A DNA stretch of 64,000 nucleotides from Pseudorhodoferax soli (GTDB taxonomy: Bacteria > Pseudomonadota > Gammaproteobacteria > Burkholderiales > Burkholderiaceae_C): contig NZ_QPJK01000003.1 of NCBI RefSeq assembly GCF_003337555.1, forward strand, positions 116,115-180,114. Reading direction: 5' to 3'. Below the pieces are notes generated by a model. That model was given only the letters and a program-made list of their open reading frames with translations. It did no database searches and was not told where the DNA came from. Below are positions 48,479 to 57,366 of the stretch, piece after piece. The number at the start of each line of letters is the position of its first letter. Position 1 is the stretch's first letter. Position numbers and translations under genes: made by a program.

Positions 48479-49651
48479 ATGCGAGCACTCTATTGGAACG
48501 GTGTGAACGACCTGCGCGTCGGCACCGTGAAGGACCCCGAGATCGTCAACCCGCACGACGCCATCCTGCGCGTCGGCCTGTCCACGACCTGCGGCTCGGA
48601 CCTGCATTTCATCGACGGCTACATCCCCTCCATGAAGTCCGGCGACGTCATCGGCCACGAGTTCATGGGCGTGATCGAGGAGGTCGGCGCCGAGGTGAAA
48701 CGGGTGAAAAAGGGCGACCGCGTCGTCGTGCCCTCGTTCATCGTCTGCGGCCAGTGCTGGTACTGCCAGCACGACCTCTACTCGCTGTGCGACAACACCC
48801 ATCCCAAGTCCGAGCTGCAGGCCCCGCTGCTCGGCGGCCATCACACCGCCGGCATCTACGGGTACACGCACGCCTTCGGCGGCTACGCGGGCGCGCATGC
48901 GCAGTACGTGCGCATTCCGTTCGCCGACAACGACTGCTTCGGAATCCCCGACGGGGTGGCAGACGAGACGGCGCTGTTCCTCTCGGACGCCGCGCCGACA
49001 GGCTACATGGGCGCCGATTTCTGCAACATCCAGCCTGGTGACACGGTCGCCGTCTGGGGCTGCGGCGGCGTGGGTCTGATGGCACAGCAGAGCGCGCGAT
49101 TGATGGGCGCCGAGCGGGTGATCGCAATCGATCGATTCCCCGAGCGGCTGCAGATGGCCCGTGATCATGCTGGCTCGGAGACGATCGATTACACGCAGGT
49201 CGACAGCGTCCTTGAAACGCTCAGGGAAATGACGGGCGGGCGCGGTCCCGACGCCTGCATCGACGCGGTGGGGATGGAGGCGCACGGCACCGGGCCGCAG
49301 TACGCGTACGACCGCGTGAAGCAGGCGCTGCGCCTGGAGACGGATCGCGGCGAGGCGCTGCGTGAGGCGGTCATGGCTTGCCGCAAGGGCGGCACGCTTT
49401 CGGTTCTTGGTGTCTACGGAATGATCGACAAATTCCCAATGGGCGTCATCATGAACAAAGGCATGACGGTGCGCAGCGCGCAGCAGCATGGACAAGCCTA
49501 CATGGACCGGCTGCTCGCGCACGCCCAGAAGGGCGAGCTGAATCCAGCGTATCTCGCTACGCACCGCTTTGCCCTGGAGGACGCGCCGCGCGGCTACGAC
49601 ATGTTCAAGCACAAGACGGATGGCTGCGTGCGCGCGGTGTTTGCGCCGTAG
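48479..49651 (+). CDS. Zinc-dependent alcohol dehydrogenase, copy 3
   Basis: A 390-residue medium-chain dehydrogenase. Zinc ligands are in TTCGSDLHFIDGY and GHEFMGVIEEVG. The structural loop is CGQCWYCQHDLYSLC. The cofactor loop is VAVWGCGGVGLMAQQSARLMGA, with Cys in place of the usual Ala/Gly. Nearest in style to copy 1 and copy 4. AAGGAG lies eight bases before the ATG. It is the last gene of the inserted plus-strand operon. Confidence 0.88.
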   Translation: MRALYWNGVNDLRVGTVKDPEIVNPHDAILRVGLSTTCGSDLHFIDGYIPSMKSGDVIGHEFMGVIEEVGAEVKRVKKGDRVVVPSFIVCGQCWYCQHDLYSLCDNTHPKSELQAPLLGGHHTAGIYGYTHAFGGYAGAHAQYVRIPFADNDCFGIPDGVADETALFLSDAAPTGYMGADFCNIQPGDTVAVWGCGGVGLMAQQSARLMGAERVIAIDRFPERLQMARDHAGSETIDYTQVDSVLETLREMTGGRGPDACIDAVGMEAHGTGPQYAYDRVKQALRLETDRGEALREAVMACRKGGTLSVLGVYGMIDKFPMGVIMNKGMTVRSAQQHGQAYMDRLLAHAQKGELNPAYLATHRFALEDAPRGYDMFKHKTDGCVRAVFAP

Positions 49652-49686
49652 GAACCGTCTGCATTGTTCGCAGTGCGCGCTGTTTG

Positions 49687-49905
49687 TCAGGGCCCCGCGA
49701 CCGAGGAGGGTTGCGCGATCGGTCCCTCGGCCAACCACACGACTCCGTGCTGATAAAAAAGGGTCTGTCCTTCGATCCACGCTTCGCACGCTGTTCGATA
49801 CGCCTCGTCCGCTGCGCGATCTCCTCCGGTCGGATTGACTGGCGGCACTTCGAACGGTCGTTGCCGCCAGCCCCGCCGTGCGAACCTGAGCTCGTGGTGT
49901 GCCCA
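49687..49905 (-). pseudogene. 3' stump of an unidentified gene at the right edge of the inserted segment
   Basis: The minus strand reads WAHHELRFARRGWRQRPFEVPPVN...DEAYRTACEAWIEGQTLFYQHGVVWLAEGPIAQPSS and stops at 49687, about 73 codons. It has no start codon: the frame enters from within the end of alcohol dehydrogenase copy 4. Composition and pattern look like genuine coding sequence, so it is probably the tail of a gene whose 5' part was lost. Family not recognised. Confidence 0.45.
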
Positions 49906-49909
49906 GGCG

Positions 49910-51073
49910 CTACGGCACCAGGATCACCTTGCGGCAGTCCTCTTCCTTCTTCTCGAAGATCTCGTAGCCGCGCGCGGCCTCGGCCAGCGGCATGCGGTGG
50001 GTGACGATGGCCTCGGGCTGGAGCCGGCCTTCGGCGATGTGCTCCAGCAGCTCGGGCATGAAGCGCTGCACATGGGTCTGGCCCATCTTGAATGTCAGGC
50101 CCTTCTCGAACGCGTCGCCGAACAGGAAGCCGTGGATGAAGCCCGCGTACACGCCCGGCACGCTGACCACGCCGCCGCGCCGCGTGGCCGCGATGCACTG
50201 GCGCAGCGCCTTGCCGCTGGAGCCTTCGAGCTTGACGGCGGTGAGGGCGGTTTCGAGCGCGCTGCCCTTGGCCTCGAAGCCGACGGCGTCGATGGTGGCG
50301 TCCACGCCGTGGCCGCGGGTGGCCTTGAGCAGGGTGTCGGCCGGGTCGTCGTCCTGGTCGAAGTTGATCGGCACCACGCCGTAGGTCTCCTGCGCGAAGC
50401 GCAGCCGGTAGGCATGGTGGTCGACCATGAAGATCTGCTCGGCACCCAGCAGGCGCGCGCTGGCCGCGGCCATGAGGCCGACCGGGCCGGCACCGAAGAT
50501 GGCCACGCTGCTGCCAGGGCCCAGTTCGGCGTTGACGGCGGCCTGGTAGCCCGTGGGCAGGATGTCGGAGAGGAACAGCACCTGGTCGTCGCGCAGCACC
50601 TGGGGAATCTGGATCGGCCCCACATTGGCTTTGGGCACGCGCACGTACTCGGCCTGGCCGCCCGGGTAGCCGCCGTACAGGTGGCTGTAGCCGAACAGGC
50701 CCGCGCCGGCGGTGCTGTGCTTTTTGTTGAGGATGGCGCCGCGGCCCGGGTTGGTGTTTTCGCAGCCGGCGAACAGCGCCTTGTCGCAGTAGAAGCACTG
50801 GCCGCAGGCGATCACGAAGGGCACGACGACACGGTCGCCAGGGCGCAGCGCGGTCACGCCGCGGCCCACTTCCTCGACCACGCCCATGAACTCGTGGCCC
50901 AGGATGTCGCCGTCCTTCACCATGGGGATCTTGCCGCGGTAGATGTGCAGGTCCGAGCCGCAGATGGCGGTGGCGGTCACGCGCAGCAGGATGTCGTCGT
51001 CGGCCTGGAGCACGGGATCGGGGACCTGTTCGACGCGCACGTCCTTGGAGCCTTGGTAGGTCAATGCCAGCAT
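49910..51073 (-). CDS. Zinc-dependent alcohol dehydrogenase, copy 4
   Basis: A 387-residue medium-chain dehydrogenase. Zinc ligands are in [13 protein letters not shown] and [14 protein letters not shown]. The structural loop is [15 protein letters not shown]. The cofactor loop is [22 protein letters not shown]. The high-GC codon use matches native genes, unlike copies 2 and 3. AAGGAA precedes the ATG at 51073. Start MLALTYQG parallels MLAMNYRG of copy 1, suggesting these two are the closest native paralogues. Confidence 0.88.
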   Translation of the reverse strand: MLALTYQGSKDVRVEQVPDPVLQADDDILLRVTATAICGSDLHIYRGKIPMVKDGDILGHEFMGVVEEVGRGVTALRPGDRVVVPFVIACGQCFYCDKALFAGCENTNPGRGAILNKKHSTAGAGLFGYSHLYGGYPGGQAEYVRVPKANVGPIQIPQVLRDDQVLFLSDILPTGYQAAVNAELGPGSSVAIFGAGPVGLMAAASARLLGAEQIFMVDHHAYRLRFAQETYGVVPINFDQDDDPADTLLKATRGHGVDATIDAVGFEAKGSALETALTAVKLEGSSGKALRQCIAATRRGGVVSVPGVYAGFIHGFLFGDAFEKGLTFKMGQTHVQRFMPELLEHIAEGRLQPEAIVTHRMPLAEAARGYEIFEKKEEDCRKVILVP

Positions 51074-51265
51074 GGTGGTTCCTTGTCGGAGGAGGGTGGT
51101 TGAGCTGCCCGCAGTGTTGGCCGCTGCGCCGGCGCGCCGTGCCGTCCGGGCACGGTTGCGCCGGTAGGAAACGGCGCACGCCCGGAGCACCGGCCCGCCT
51201 TCGGCGCTGCCGCCGGTGCCTCCCTAAGGTGGCAGACAGACCAACCCACCGACAAGGAGATCTCC

Positions 51266-52051
51266 ATGAACACCCCCACCGCGCCGCTGGCTGTCGTCAC
51301 CGGCGCCTCTTCGGGCATCGGCTTCCATCTCGCGCTGTGCTGCGCCAAGGCGGGCTACGACCTGGTGCTGGCGGCCGACACCTCGCTGGAGACCGTCAAG
51401 GCGGCCTGCGAGGCGCATGGCGTCGGCGTGCAGACCCTGCAGGTGGAACTCGCGAGCCGCGAAGGTGTGGACGAACTGTGCGACATGGTCGGCGGGCGCC
51501 CCGTGGGCGCGCTGCTGGCCAATGCCGGGCACGGGCTCGGCCAGGCCTTCCTCGACCAGCAGTTCGCCGACATCCAGCATGTGATCGACACCAACATCAC
51601 CGGCACGCTGTACCTGCTGCAGCGCCTGGGCCGCCGCATGCGCGATGCGGGCAGCGGCCGGATCCTTGTCACGGGCTCCATCGCCGGCTTCCAGCCCGGC
51701 AGCTTCCAGGCCGTCTACAACGCGTCCAAGGCCTTCGTGGACTCGTTCACGGCGGCGCTGCGCAACGAACTCAAGGACACGGGCGTGACGGTGAGCTGCC
51801 TGATGCCGGGCGCGACCGACACCGAGTTCTTCGAGCGTGCCGGCCTGCTGGACACCAAGGTGGGCACGGGCAGCAAGATGGACCCGGCCGACGTCGCCGA
51901 AGTCGGTTTCAAGGCCATGCAGGACGGGGAGGCCGATGTGGTGGCGGGCCTGAAGAACAAGCTGCAGGTCATGCTGGCCAAGGTGACACCTTCGCAGGTG
52001 GTGGCCGAACAGCACCGCAAGCAGGCCGAGCCGGGCACGGCGGAGCGCTGA
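51266..52051 (+). CDS. Short-chain dehydrogenase/reductase
   Basis: A 261-residue Rossmann-fold oxidoreductase. The cofactor loop is VVTGASSGIGFHLA, NAGHG is the stabilising motif, the catalytic Ser is in VTGSIAGFQPGS and the YxxxK motif is YNASK. AAGGAG lies before the ATG at 51266. The substrate is unknown. It lies divergent from alcohol dehydrogenase copy 4. Confidence 0.88.
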   Translation: MNTPTAPLAVVTGASSGIGFHLALCCAKAGYDLVLAADTSLETVKAACEAHGVGVQTLQVELASREGVDELCDMVGGRPVGALLANAGHGLGQAFLDQQFADIQHVIDTNITGTLYLLQRLGRRMRDAGSGRILVTGSIAGFQPGSFQAVYNASKAFVDSFTAALRNELKDTGVTVSCLMPGATDTEFFERAGLLDTKVGTGSKMDPADVAEVGFKAMQDGEADVVAGLKNKLQVMLAKVTPSQVVAEQHRKQAEPGTAER

Positions 52052-52066
52052 CCCGGCGGCCCGCGG

Positions 52067-52330
52067 TCAGGGATGGCGCCGGTAGTCCGCCAGGAACACC
52101 AGGCGCGAGGGCGTGCCCTGGTCGAGCACCGTGAAGCGCAGCAGCTTGATGGACTGCGGCCCGAACCGTGCACGCAGCGGCCCGTCCTGCATCCTGGCGG
52201 CCAGCGCGCGGACCGCCTGCTCCTGGCCCTCGATCTCCGCGCTCAAAACGCCCGCCGAACAGCTCCGCGCAACGCAGCGGGCGAAGGCAGCCGGCTGCTG
52301 CAGATCGGGAAAGGACAACTGTTCGTTCAT
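52067..52330 (-). CDS. Small hypothetical protein
   Basis: An 87-residue soluble protein (MNEQLSFPDLQQPAAFARCVARSCSAGVLSAEIEGQEQAVRALAARMQDGPLRARFGPQSIKLLRFTVLDQGTPSRLVFLADYRRHP). A beta-rich C-terminal half is suggested. No family is recognised. The ATG at 52330 has AAAGGTGG upstream. An 11-bp inverted repeat precedes the gene. Confidence 0.65.
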   Translation of the reverse strand: MNEQLSFPDLQQPAAFARCVARSCSAGVLSAEIEGQEQAVRALAARMQDGPLRARFGPQSIKLLRFTVLDQGTPSRLVFLADYRRHP

Positions 52331-52342
52331 GGCATCACCACC

Positions 52343-52387
52343 TTTGCGACATGCGCGCGGCACCACCCGCCGTAGACATGTCGCAAA
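52343..52387. promoter_or_regulatory. Split 11-bp inverted repeat, probable operator
   Basis: tttgcgacatg (52343-52353) and catgtcgcaaa (52377-52387) are perfect inverted arms 23 bases apart, just upstream of the gene ending at 52067. TTGACA lies on the minus strand at 52396-52391, so the far arm falls within the promoter spacer. The near arm covers the ribosome-site region. Likely bound by a repressor or forming a leader hairpin. Confidence 0.5.
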
Positions 52388-52526
52388 TTGTGTCAACGCC
52401 CCGCAGGCGCGCACGTAGGACAGCAAGCTGATCGCGCGCATGGAGGTGAAGCATTGCCTGGCGCCGCCTGCGGCCCGGTGCGTCATCGCTTTTACACACA
52501 AATTTCAGAACTCTCGTTGATTTGAA

Positions 52527-52570
52527 GGATGCCTTGTGGCGCGGCAGGCCACAACCTCGTGCGGGCATCC
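52527..52570 (+). promoter_or_regulatory. Structured 5' leader: stacked 7+7-bp hairpin with a bulge
   Basis: ggatgcc pairs with ggcatcc (52527-52533 with 52564-52570) and, immediately inside, ttgtggc pairs with gccacaa (52534-52540 with 52548-52554). This leaves a 9-base one-sided bulge and a 7-base loop. It lies 24 bases before the ATG at 52594 and ends just before the ribosome site. A protein-binding RNA element or DNA operator is possible. Confidence 0.45.
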
Positions 52571-52593
52571 AACAACAGGGAGAGAGGCACCGC

Positions 52594-53490
52594 ATGGAAC
52601 ACTTCAGGAACCAGGCCGCAGCGCAGAGCCAGCTGGCGGCGAACGCAAGCTTGCTGCGCCGGCACGCCGAGCGCGTGCTCTACCGCCAGTGCGACGAAGA
52701 CGCCATGGTGGCGACGCTGAGCGAGATGGTCGACGGCCTGCCGCCCGATGGGCTGCAGAGCCTGGCCGCGCTCGCGGCGTCGCAGGGTGGGGGCGCCGCC
52801 GGCGCTGCGCTGCGTTCGCAGATCCATGCGGCGGCGGTGCGCTGCAGCGAGGAACACGTGGCCGCGCAGGATGGCCGGCGCGCGCACCTGTTCGCGCTGC
52901 CCATGGCCATCGCCGGGCCCGAGCGCCCGCGCCACCGGTCGACCGCGTTGGCCGGCGGGCAACAGGCCGCGATCGCCAGCGCGCTCGGCCGCAGCCAGGT
53001 GGCGCCGGACGCCGAGGTCGCGGTGCTGCCCTGGTTGGTCAGTGCGCACGAGGCCATGTTCCTGAGCCTCGGCGAAGTGCACCTGCTCAAGCTGCACCTG
53101 TGCGCCGGCCGTCCTGCCGCCGCCATGCAGACCCTCGCCACGGCCGCGGCGCAGCAGGATGCCGCCACGCGCGCGCACGTCGCACTGGTCGAACAGACGG
53201 AGCTGCGGCTGCAGGACCATGTGGTGCTTCTGGTCGGCATCGCGCGCTGCGCGCCTGGTGCCGCGGCGCCGTTCCCCGTCCACGCCGTGCACGATGGCAG
53301 CGCCGCGGAAGATGCGGCAGAGCAGGGCCTGGCGGGCGCCCTCGGGTGTGCGCTGGAGCTGCTCAAGCCGGCCGCTGCATGGAGCGCCAATGTGCCGGGC
53401 TGCAGTGCCCTGCCACGCGCCCTGCCGCCCAGCCTCGCGCACGGGGACTGGGCGGGGGGGGCGGGGGCGCCTTCGTCCTGGCTGCATTGA
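52594..53490 (+). CDS. Conserved-type hypothetical cytoplasmic protein
   Basis: A 298-residue soluble protein. The N-terminal 80 residues are helical (AQSQLAANASLLRRHAERVLYRQCDEDAMVATLSEMV). The middle has LFALPMAIAGPERPRHRS and VAVLPWLVSAHEAMFLSLGEVHLLKLHLCAGRP, and a long Ala-rich C-terminal part follows. No domain is recognised. GGGAGAGAGG lies before the ATG at 52594. The structured leader suggests specific regulation. Confidence 0.7.
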   Translation: MEHFRNQAAAQSQLAANASLLRRHAERVLYRQCDEDAMVATLSEMVDGLPPDGLQSLAALAASQGGGAAGAALRSQIHAAAVRCSEEHVAAQDGRRAHLFALPMAIAGPERPRHRSTALAGGQQAAIASALGRSQVAPDAEVAVLPWLVSAHEAMFLSLGEVHLLKLHLCAGRPAAAMQTLATAAAQQDAATRAHVALVEQTELRLQDHVVLLVGIARCAPGAAAPFPVHAVHDGSAAEDAAEQGLAGALGCALELLKPAAAWSANVPGCSALPRALPPSLAHGDWAGGAGAPSSWLH

Positions 53491-53623
53491 TGCAGGCAGC
53501 GCCCCGCCTGCGCGTCGATGGCTGACGGCGACTGTCCGGGTTGTCCGGCGTACAGTGCGCGCCCGCGGGTACAAGCTCCAGGTCACAGCGCCGGTCGGCC
53601 GTCCAAGAAAGGAAGCACTGCCC

Positions 53624-55516
53624 ATGCACGATTGCGCGGCAGCCCCCCTGTCGGAGGCACAACGCCTGTCCTCGCTGCACGCGCTGGGCGTGCTGGACAG
53701 TGAGCCGGAGGAGATCTTCGACGCCATCGTGCAGATGGCTGCGGGCGCCTGCGGCACGCCCATCGCCTTGTTGACCCTGATCGACGTGCAGCGGCAGTGG
53801 GTCAAGGCACAGGTCGGAATGCCCGGGATCACGGAAACCGCCAGGGATGCGTCCTTGTGCAACCACGCGGTGCTGAGCGACCGGCTGCTGCTGGTGCCCG
53901 ACGCGGCGGCGGACCTGCGCTTCGGGGACAAGCCGAGCGTGCGCGGCCCGCCGTATGTGCGCTTCTATGCGGGCGCGCCGCTGGTGCTGGCCGATGGGGC
54001 GCGCGTCGGCGCGCTGTGTGTCGTGGACCGCAGTCCGCGCCAGCTGGACCCGGTGCAGATCGACGCGCTGCAATCCCTGGCGCGCATCGCCACGCAGGCG
54101 CTGGAGATGCGCGGCGCGCTGTTGCGCGAGCAGGCGCGCTCGGCCGACGCCGTGCCGCGCCAGGCGGCCGCGCGCGCGCAGGCGTTGGCCGAACGCGGGC
54201 TGTGCGCCGATGCGCCGGTCGACGACCAGCTGGCCTATGCGCTGCTGCACCGCGCGGGCGACAGCACGGGCGGGCGCGCGCGTGCGGAAGAAGCCTTGCG
54301 CACCAGCCAGCAGTTCCTTTCCCAGGCCGGCCATGTCGCGGGCATCGGCGGATGGGCGCTGGACCTGGGCACAGAGCGCCTCACCTGGTCCGAGCAGACG
54401 CGCCGGATCCACGAGGTGGACGACGCCTTCGTGCCCACCGTCGACCATGCGATCGACTTCTATGCCCCCGAGTCGCGGGCGGCCATCCGCGAGGCCATCG
54501 ACGCCGGCATGCGCGCCGCGCACCCCTGGGATCTGGAGTTGCGCCTGGTCACGGCCAAGGGCCGCGCCATCTGGGTCCGGGCGGTTGGCGAGGTCGTGTG
54601 CGAGGACGGCCAGCCCGTGCGCATGCTGGGCGCCTTCCAGGACGTGACCGAACGCAAGGGCCTGGAGCAGCTGGTGGCGCGCCAGGGCGCCACGCTGCGC
54701 GCGGTGGTCGAGGCCGTGCCGGCCAATGTCTCGGTCGTCGACCGCCACGGCGTCCTGCAGTTCGCCAATGGCAATTTCGAGCGGTGGTGCGGCGCACCCC
54801 GCACCGAGATCCTGGGCCGGCCGCTGGCCGACGTGCTGGGCCGTGTGGAGTACGAGCGCAGCCTGCCCTGGTTCGAACGCGTGGCCGCGGGCGAGACCGT
54901 GAGCTTCGAGACGGAATGCGTCGGCCGCCGCGACAGCGCGCCATGGGCTGTCACCTACATCCCGCTGTGGAACGAGCCGGGCCGCACGGACGGCTTCGTC
55001 CAGGTTGCCCATGCCGTGCGCCAGCACCGGATCGAGGCCGGCCGGCCGATGCCTGCGAGCCAGCGCGATCCGCTGACAGGCCTGTTGAACCGTGCCGGCC
55101 TCGTCGCCTACATGGAGCGCCAGATGGCCGAGAACGGCGGCGCCACGCTGGCGGTGCTGTGCATCGAACTGGCGCCGCCGGCCCCGGGCCTGGCGCGCCA
55201 TGGGCCGGCCGTGCGCGACCGGCTGCTGCAGCTGTTCGCGCAGCGGCTGGGTGGCCTGGTGCGGCCCAGGGACGCGGTCGCCCGCCTGGGCCGCAGCACC
55301 TTCGCCGTCGTGCTGGCCGGCATCGCGGATGCGTTGCATGCGGGCGCAGTCGCCGACAAGGTCAGCGCTGCGGCGCAAGACCCTTTCGAAATCGAATCGC
55401 TGCGGGTGGCGAGTGCCGCGCGCGTCGGGGTGGCCTGGGGCCTGAAGCCGGGCCAGCCCTGGACTTCGCTGCTGACCCGGGCGGATGCCCTGCTGCACGG
55501 CGCGCTGGGCCGTTGA
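53624..55516 (+). CDS. GAF-PAS-PAS protein with a degenerate GGDEF domain
   Basis: A 630-residue cytoplasmic sensor. The GAF domain is at about 15-165 (TPIALLTLIDVQRQWVKAQVGM...FYAGAPLVLADGARVGALCVVD). PAS domains are at about 235-345 and 355-460. The C-terminal GGDEF fold (about 480-625) begins RDPLTGLLNRAGLVAYM, but the active-site loop reads RLGRSTFAV instead of GGDEF. It therefore cannot be expected to make cyclic-di-GMP and may be a signal-binding regulator instead. GGAA lies about ten bases before the ATG at 53624. Confidence 0.85.
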   Translation: MHDCAAAPLSEAQRLSSLHALGVLDSEPEEIFDAIVQMAAGACGTPIALLTLIDVQRQWVKAQVGMPGITETARDASLCNHAVLSDRLLLVPDAAADLRFGDKPSVRGPPYVRFYAGAPLVLADGARVGALCVVDRSPRQLDPVQIDALQSLARIATQALEMRGALLREQARSADAVPRQAAARAQALAERGLCADAPVDDQLAYALLHRAGDSTGGRARAEEALRTSQQFLSQAGHVAGIGGWALDLGTERLTWSEQTRRIHEVDDAFVPTVDHAIDFYAPESRAAIREAIDAGMRAAHPWDLELRLVTAKGRAIWVRAVGEVVCEDGQPVRMLGAFQDVTERKGLEQLVARQGATLRAVVEAVPANVSVVDRHGVLQFANGNFERWCGAPRTEILGRPLADVLGRVEYERSLPWFERVAAGETVSFETECVGRRDSAPWAVTYIPLWNEPGRTDGFVQVAHAVRQHRIEAGRPMPASQRDPLTGLLNRAGLVAYMERQMAENGGATLAVLCIELAPPAPGLARHGPAVRDRLLQLFAQRLGGLVRPRDAVARLGRSTFAVVLAGIADALHAGAVADKVSAAAQDPFEIESLRVASAARVGVAWGLKPGQPWTSLLTRADALLHGALGR

Positions 55517-55659
55517 AGGATCGGCGCCCCACACAGGGGGCGCGGCGGGCGGATCGCGGGGCGTGGCCCGCGGTTTACCTGTCAGGTTTGCCAGTCAAGG
55601 GGGGCGGTCATGCCATGCGCCTTCTCTAAGATCGGCGCCGACATGAACAAGGGGGCGAC

Positions 55660-55944
55660 GTGGCCGATGAAGAGGGCGAAGGGCAGGGAGCCGCAGCGAA
55701 CGGCGAAGACGCTTTGCTGGACGTGCTGCGCCGAATCGAGCGCGCGAACTTTCCGTTCCGCGTCGGCACGCCGGCGCTGGTGGCGGAGGTCGAGGCACTG
55801 CTGCGCGCCGGCCTGGTCGAAGGCGGCATCGGCCGGTCGCCAGTCGACGCCGGGAAGATCGCGGTGGTGCGCAGGATCTCGGCCCTCGGGCGGGCCCGGC
55901 TGGCGCTGACGCGCGACTCCGCACGCGGCGCCCTGGAGTGGTAG
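55660..55944 (+). CDS. Small soluble protein, paralogue of the 4956-5285 product
   Basis: A 94-residue protein starting at GTG 55660 after a GGGGG ribosome-like site. The core LLDVLRRIERANFPFRVGTPALVAEVEALLRAGLVEG...AVVRRISALGRARLAL parallels the protein at 4956-5285 and looks like a small winged helix. Its function is unknown. No sigma-54 element is seen upstream here. Confidence 0.6.
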   Translation: MADEEGEGQGAAANGEDALLDVLRRIERANFPFRVGTPALVAEVEALLRAGLVEGGIGRSPVDAGKIAVVRRISALGRARLALTRDSARGALEW

Positions 55945-56056
55945 GCGGCGGCGCCGCTCTGCCAGGCGTTGTCGATTCGGAGTCCTGTCGTTCGTCGAGG
56001 GGGTACGGGGCGCCCGGGGCAGTGGCGCCACCGATCAATCCAACAGGAGTGAAGAC

Positions 56057-56425
56057 ATGTCCTACATCGATGGTTTCGTGATCGCCGTTCCCACCGCCAA
56101 CAAACAGAAGTTCATCGCGCACGCCCGCCAGCTCGACCCGCTCTTCATCGAGCTCGGCGCCATCCGCGTGATCGAGGGATGGGGCGACGATGTGCCTGAC
56201 GGCAAGCTCACCGACTTCCGCCGCGCCGTCCAGGCCACGGCCGAAGAGACGGTGGCGTTCTCGTGGGTCGAGTGGCCGGACAAGGCCACGCGCGACGCCG
56301 GCATGAAGAAGATGATGGAAGACCCGCGCATGGACCCGTCCGCACCGGGCAACCCGCCCATGCCGTTCGACGGCAAACGCATGATCTTCGGCGGCTTCGA
56401 GCAGGTGGTCGAAGTCAAGGCGTGA
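56057..56425 (+). CDS. DUF1428 protein (YbaA-like)
   Basis: A 122-residue cytoplasmic protein: MSYIDGFVIAVPTANKQKFIAHARQ, then IRVIEGWGDDVPDGKLTDFRRAVQ and FSWVEWPDKATRDAGMKKMMEDPRM, ending FDGKRMIFGGFEQVVE. This is the complete DUF1428 pattern, a dimeric alpha/beta-barrel fold of unknown function. AACAGGAG lies before the ATG. Confidence 0.92.
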   Translation: MSYIDGFVIAVPTANKQKFIAHARQLDPLFIELGAIRVIEGWGDDVPDGKLTDFRRAVQATAEETVAFSWVEWPDKATRDAGMKKMMEDPRMDPSAPGNPPMPFDGKRMIFGGFEQVVEVKA

Positions 56426-56581
56426 GGCTGGTGCGGCACGGCCCCGCGCGCCTGCTTGGCGACTTCTCGGCATCCGGGGCCACCGAATGTGGCGGGACTG
56501 TGGCGGCCCGCGCGCTGTCCGCGTGCCGCCCGCGTTCCGCCTGCGCCGCCCCGTGTCCGGCGCCGCCGCGCGCGCCGCGAC

Positions 56582-56686
56582 TAGACGCTGGCGACCAGGC
56601 GGTAACCGTCCGCAGCACGCCGCCTGGCGATGCCGCCGAAGGCCTGGTCGACCGCTTCGGCATCGGCCAGTGCGCGGCAACCGTTC
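56582..56686 (-). other. Short coding-like remnant downstream of the UspA gene
   Basis: Directly after the UspA stop, the minus strand reads ENGCRALADAEAVDQAFGGIARRRAADGYRLVASV and stops at 56582. The frame overlaps the UspA end without any start codon. It may be a decayed or fused tail of a coupled gene, or chance in GC-rich DNA. Confidence 0.25.
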
Positions 56687-57124
56687 TCAGCGGATGATGG
56701 ACACGAGCACGCTGCAGTGCGCGTGCTCGATCAGCGCGCCGGAAATGGCGCCCTGCCACCAGCGCGCGGCCCAGTTCTCCAGGTGCTTGTGGCCGACCAC
56801 GATGAGGTCGGCGTCGATGTCTCGGGCGCGGCGCGTGATCTCGGTCACCGAGTCGCCCGTGACCACCTCGCCACTCACGTTGTGGCCGGCGGCGCGCAGC
56901 CGCGCGAGGCCGGCGTCGAGCACGGACTGGTGGCGTCCGCGCTCGCGCTCCTCGGCCACCTGGTCGTAGACCCCCACCTCCAGGCCGATGGAGCCGACGT
57001 GCAGGGGCATCACGGCGACCAGGGTCAGGGCCGCACCGCTGAGGTGGGCCAGGTCGCCGCAGTCGAGCAAGGCCTTCTGGCCGGCTTCGGAACCGTCGTA
57101 GGCGAGCAGGATGCGCTTGTACAT
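56687..57124 (-). CDS. Universal stress protein, UspA family
   Basis: A 145-residue cytoplasmic protein. Start MYKRILLAYDGSEAGQKAL gives the first strand and the ATP-site Asp. The C-terminal motif VVGHKHLENWAARWWQGAISGALIEHAHCSVLVS replaces the canonical G-x2-G-x9-G(S/T) with a looser version, so ATP binding is uncertain. GGGAG lies before the ATG. Fits the stress-gene theme of the window. Confidence 0.9.
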   Translation of the reverse strand: MYKRILLAYDGSEAGQKALLDCGDLAHLSGAALTLVAVMPLHVGSIGLEVGVYDQVAEERERGRHQSVLDAGLARLRAAGHNVSGEVVTGDSVTEITRRARDIDADLIVVGHKHLENWAARWWQGAISGALIEHAHCSVLVSIIR

Positions 57125-57366
57125 GGCGGAACTCCCTGGGTTGTGGTGCGCGCAGTCTAGGCAAGCGCCGCACTGCCGTCGAATCCGGGAATGCCCTTGT
57201 CACGCAGGAATGTGTGGAGGCATGTAGGCTTGGTCCTGCACACACGGCAGGCCGGCGCCCACGAAGGCAGCGGCCGGCCGGCCACGTGCAGCCCGTGGGA
57301 GGCACCCTATGGTCTGCACTTCGCTGTGCGAAGCCAGCACAAGAACCTACGAGAACGAGGCCTTGC

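Noticed and set aside
45157-49909. The inserted segment as a complete transposon or integron
   Set aside because: No transposase, integrase, terminal inverted repeats or clear target duplication could be found by eye.
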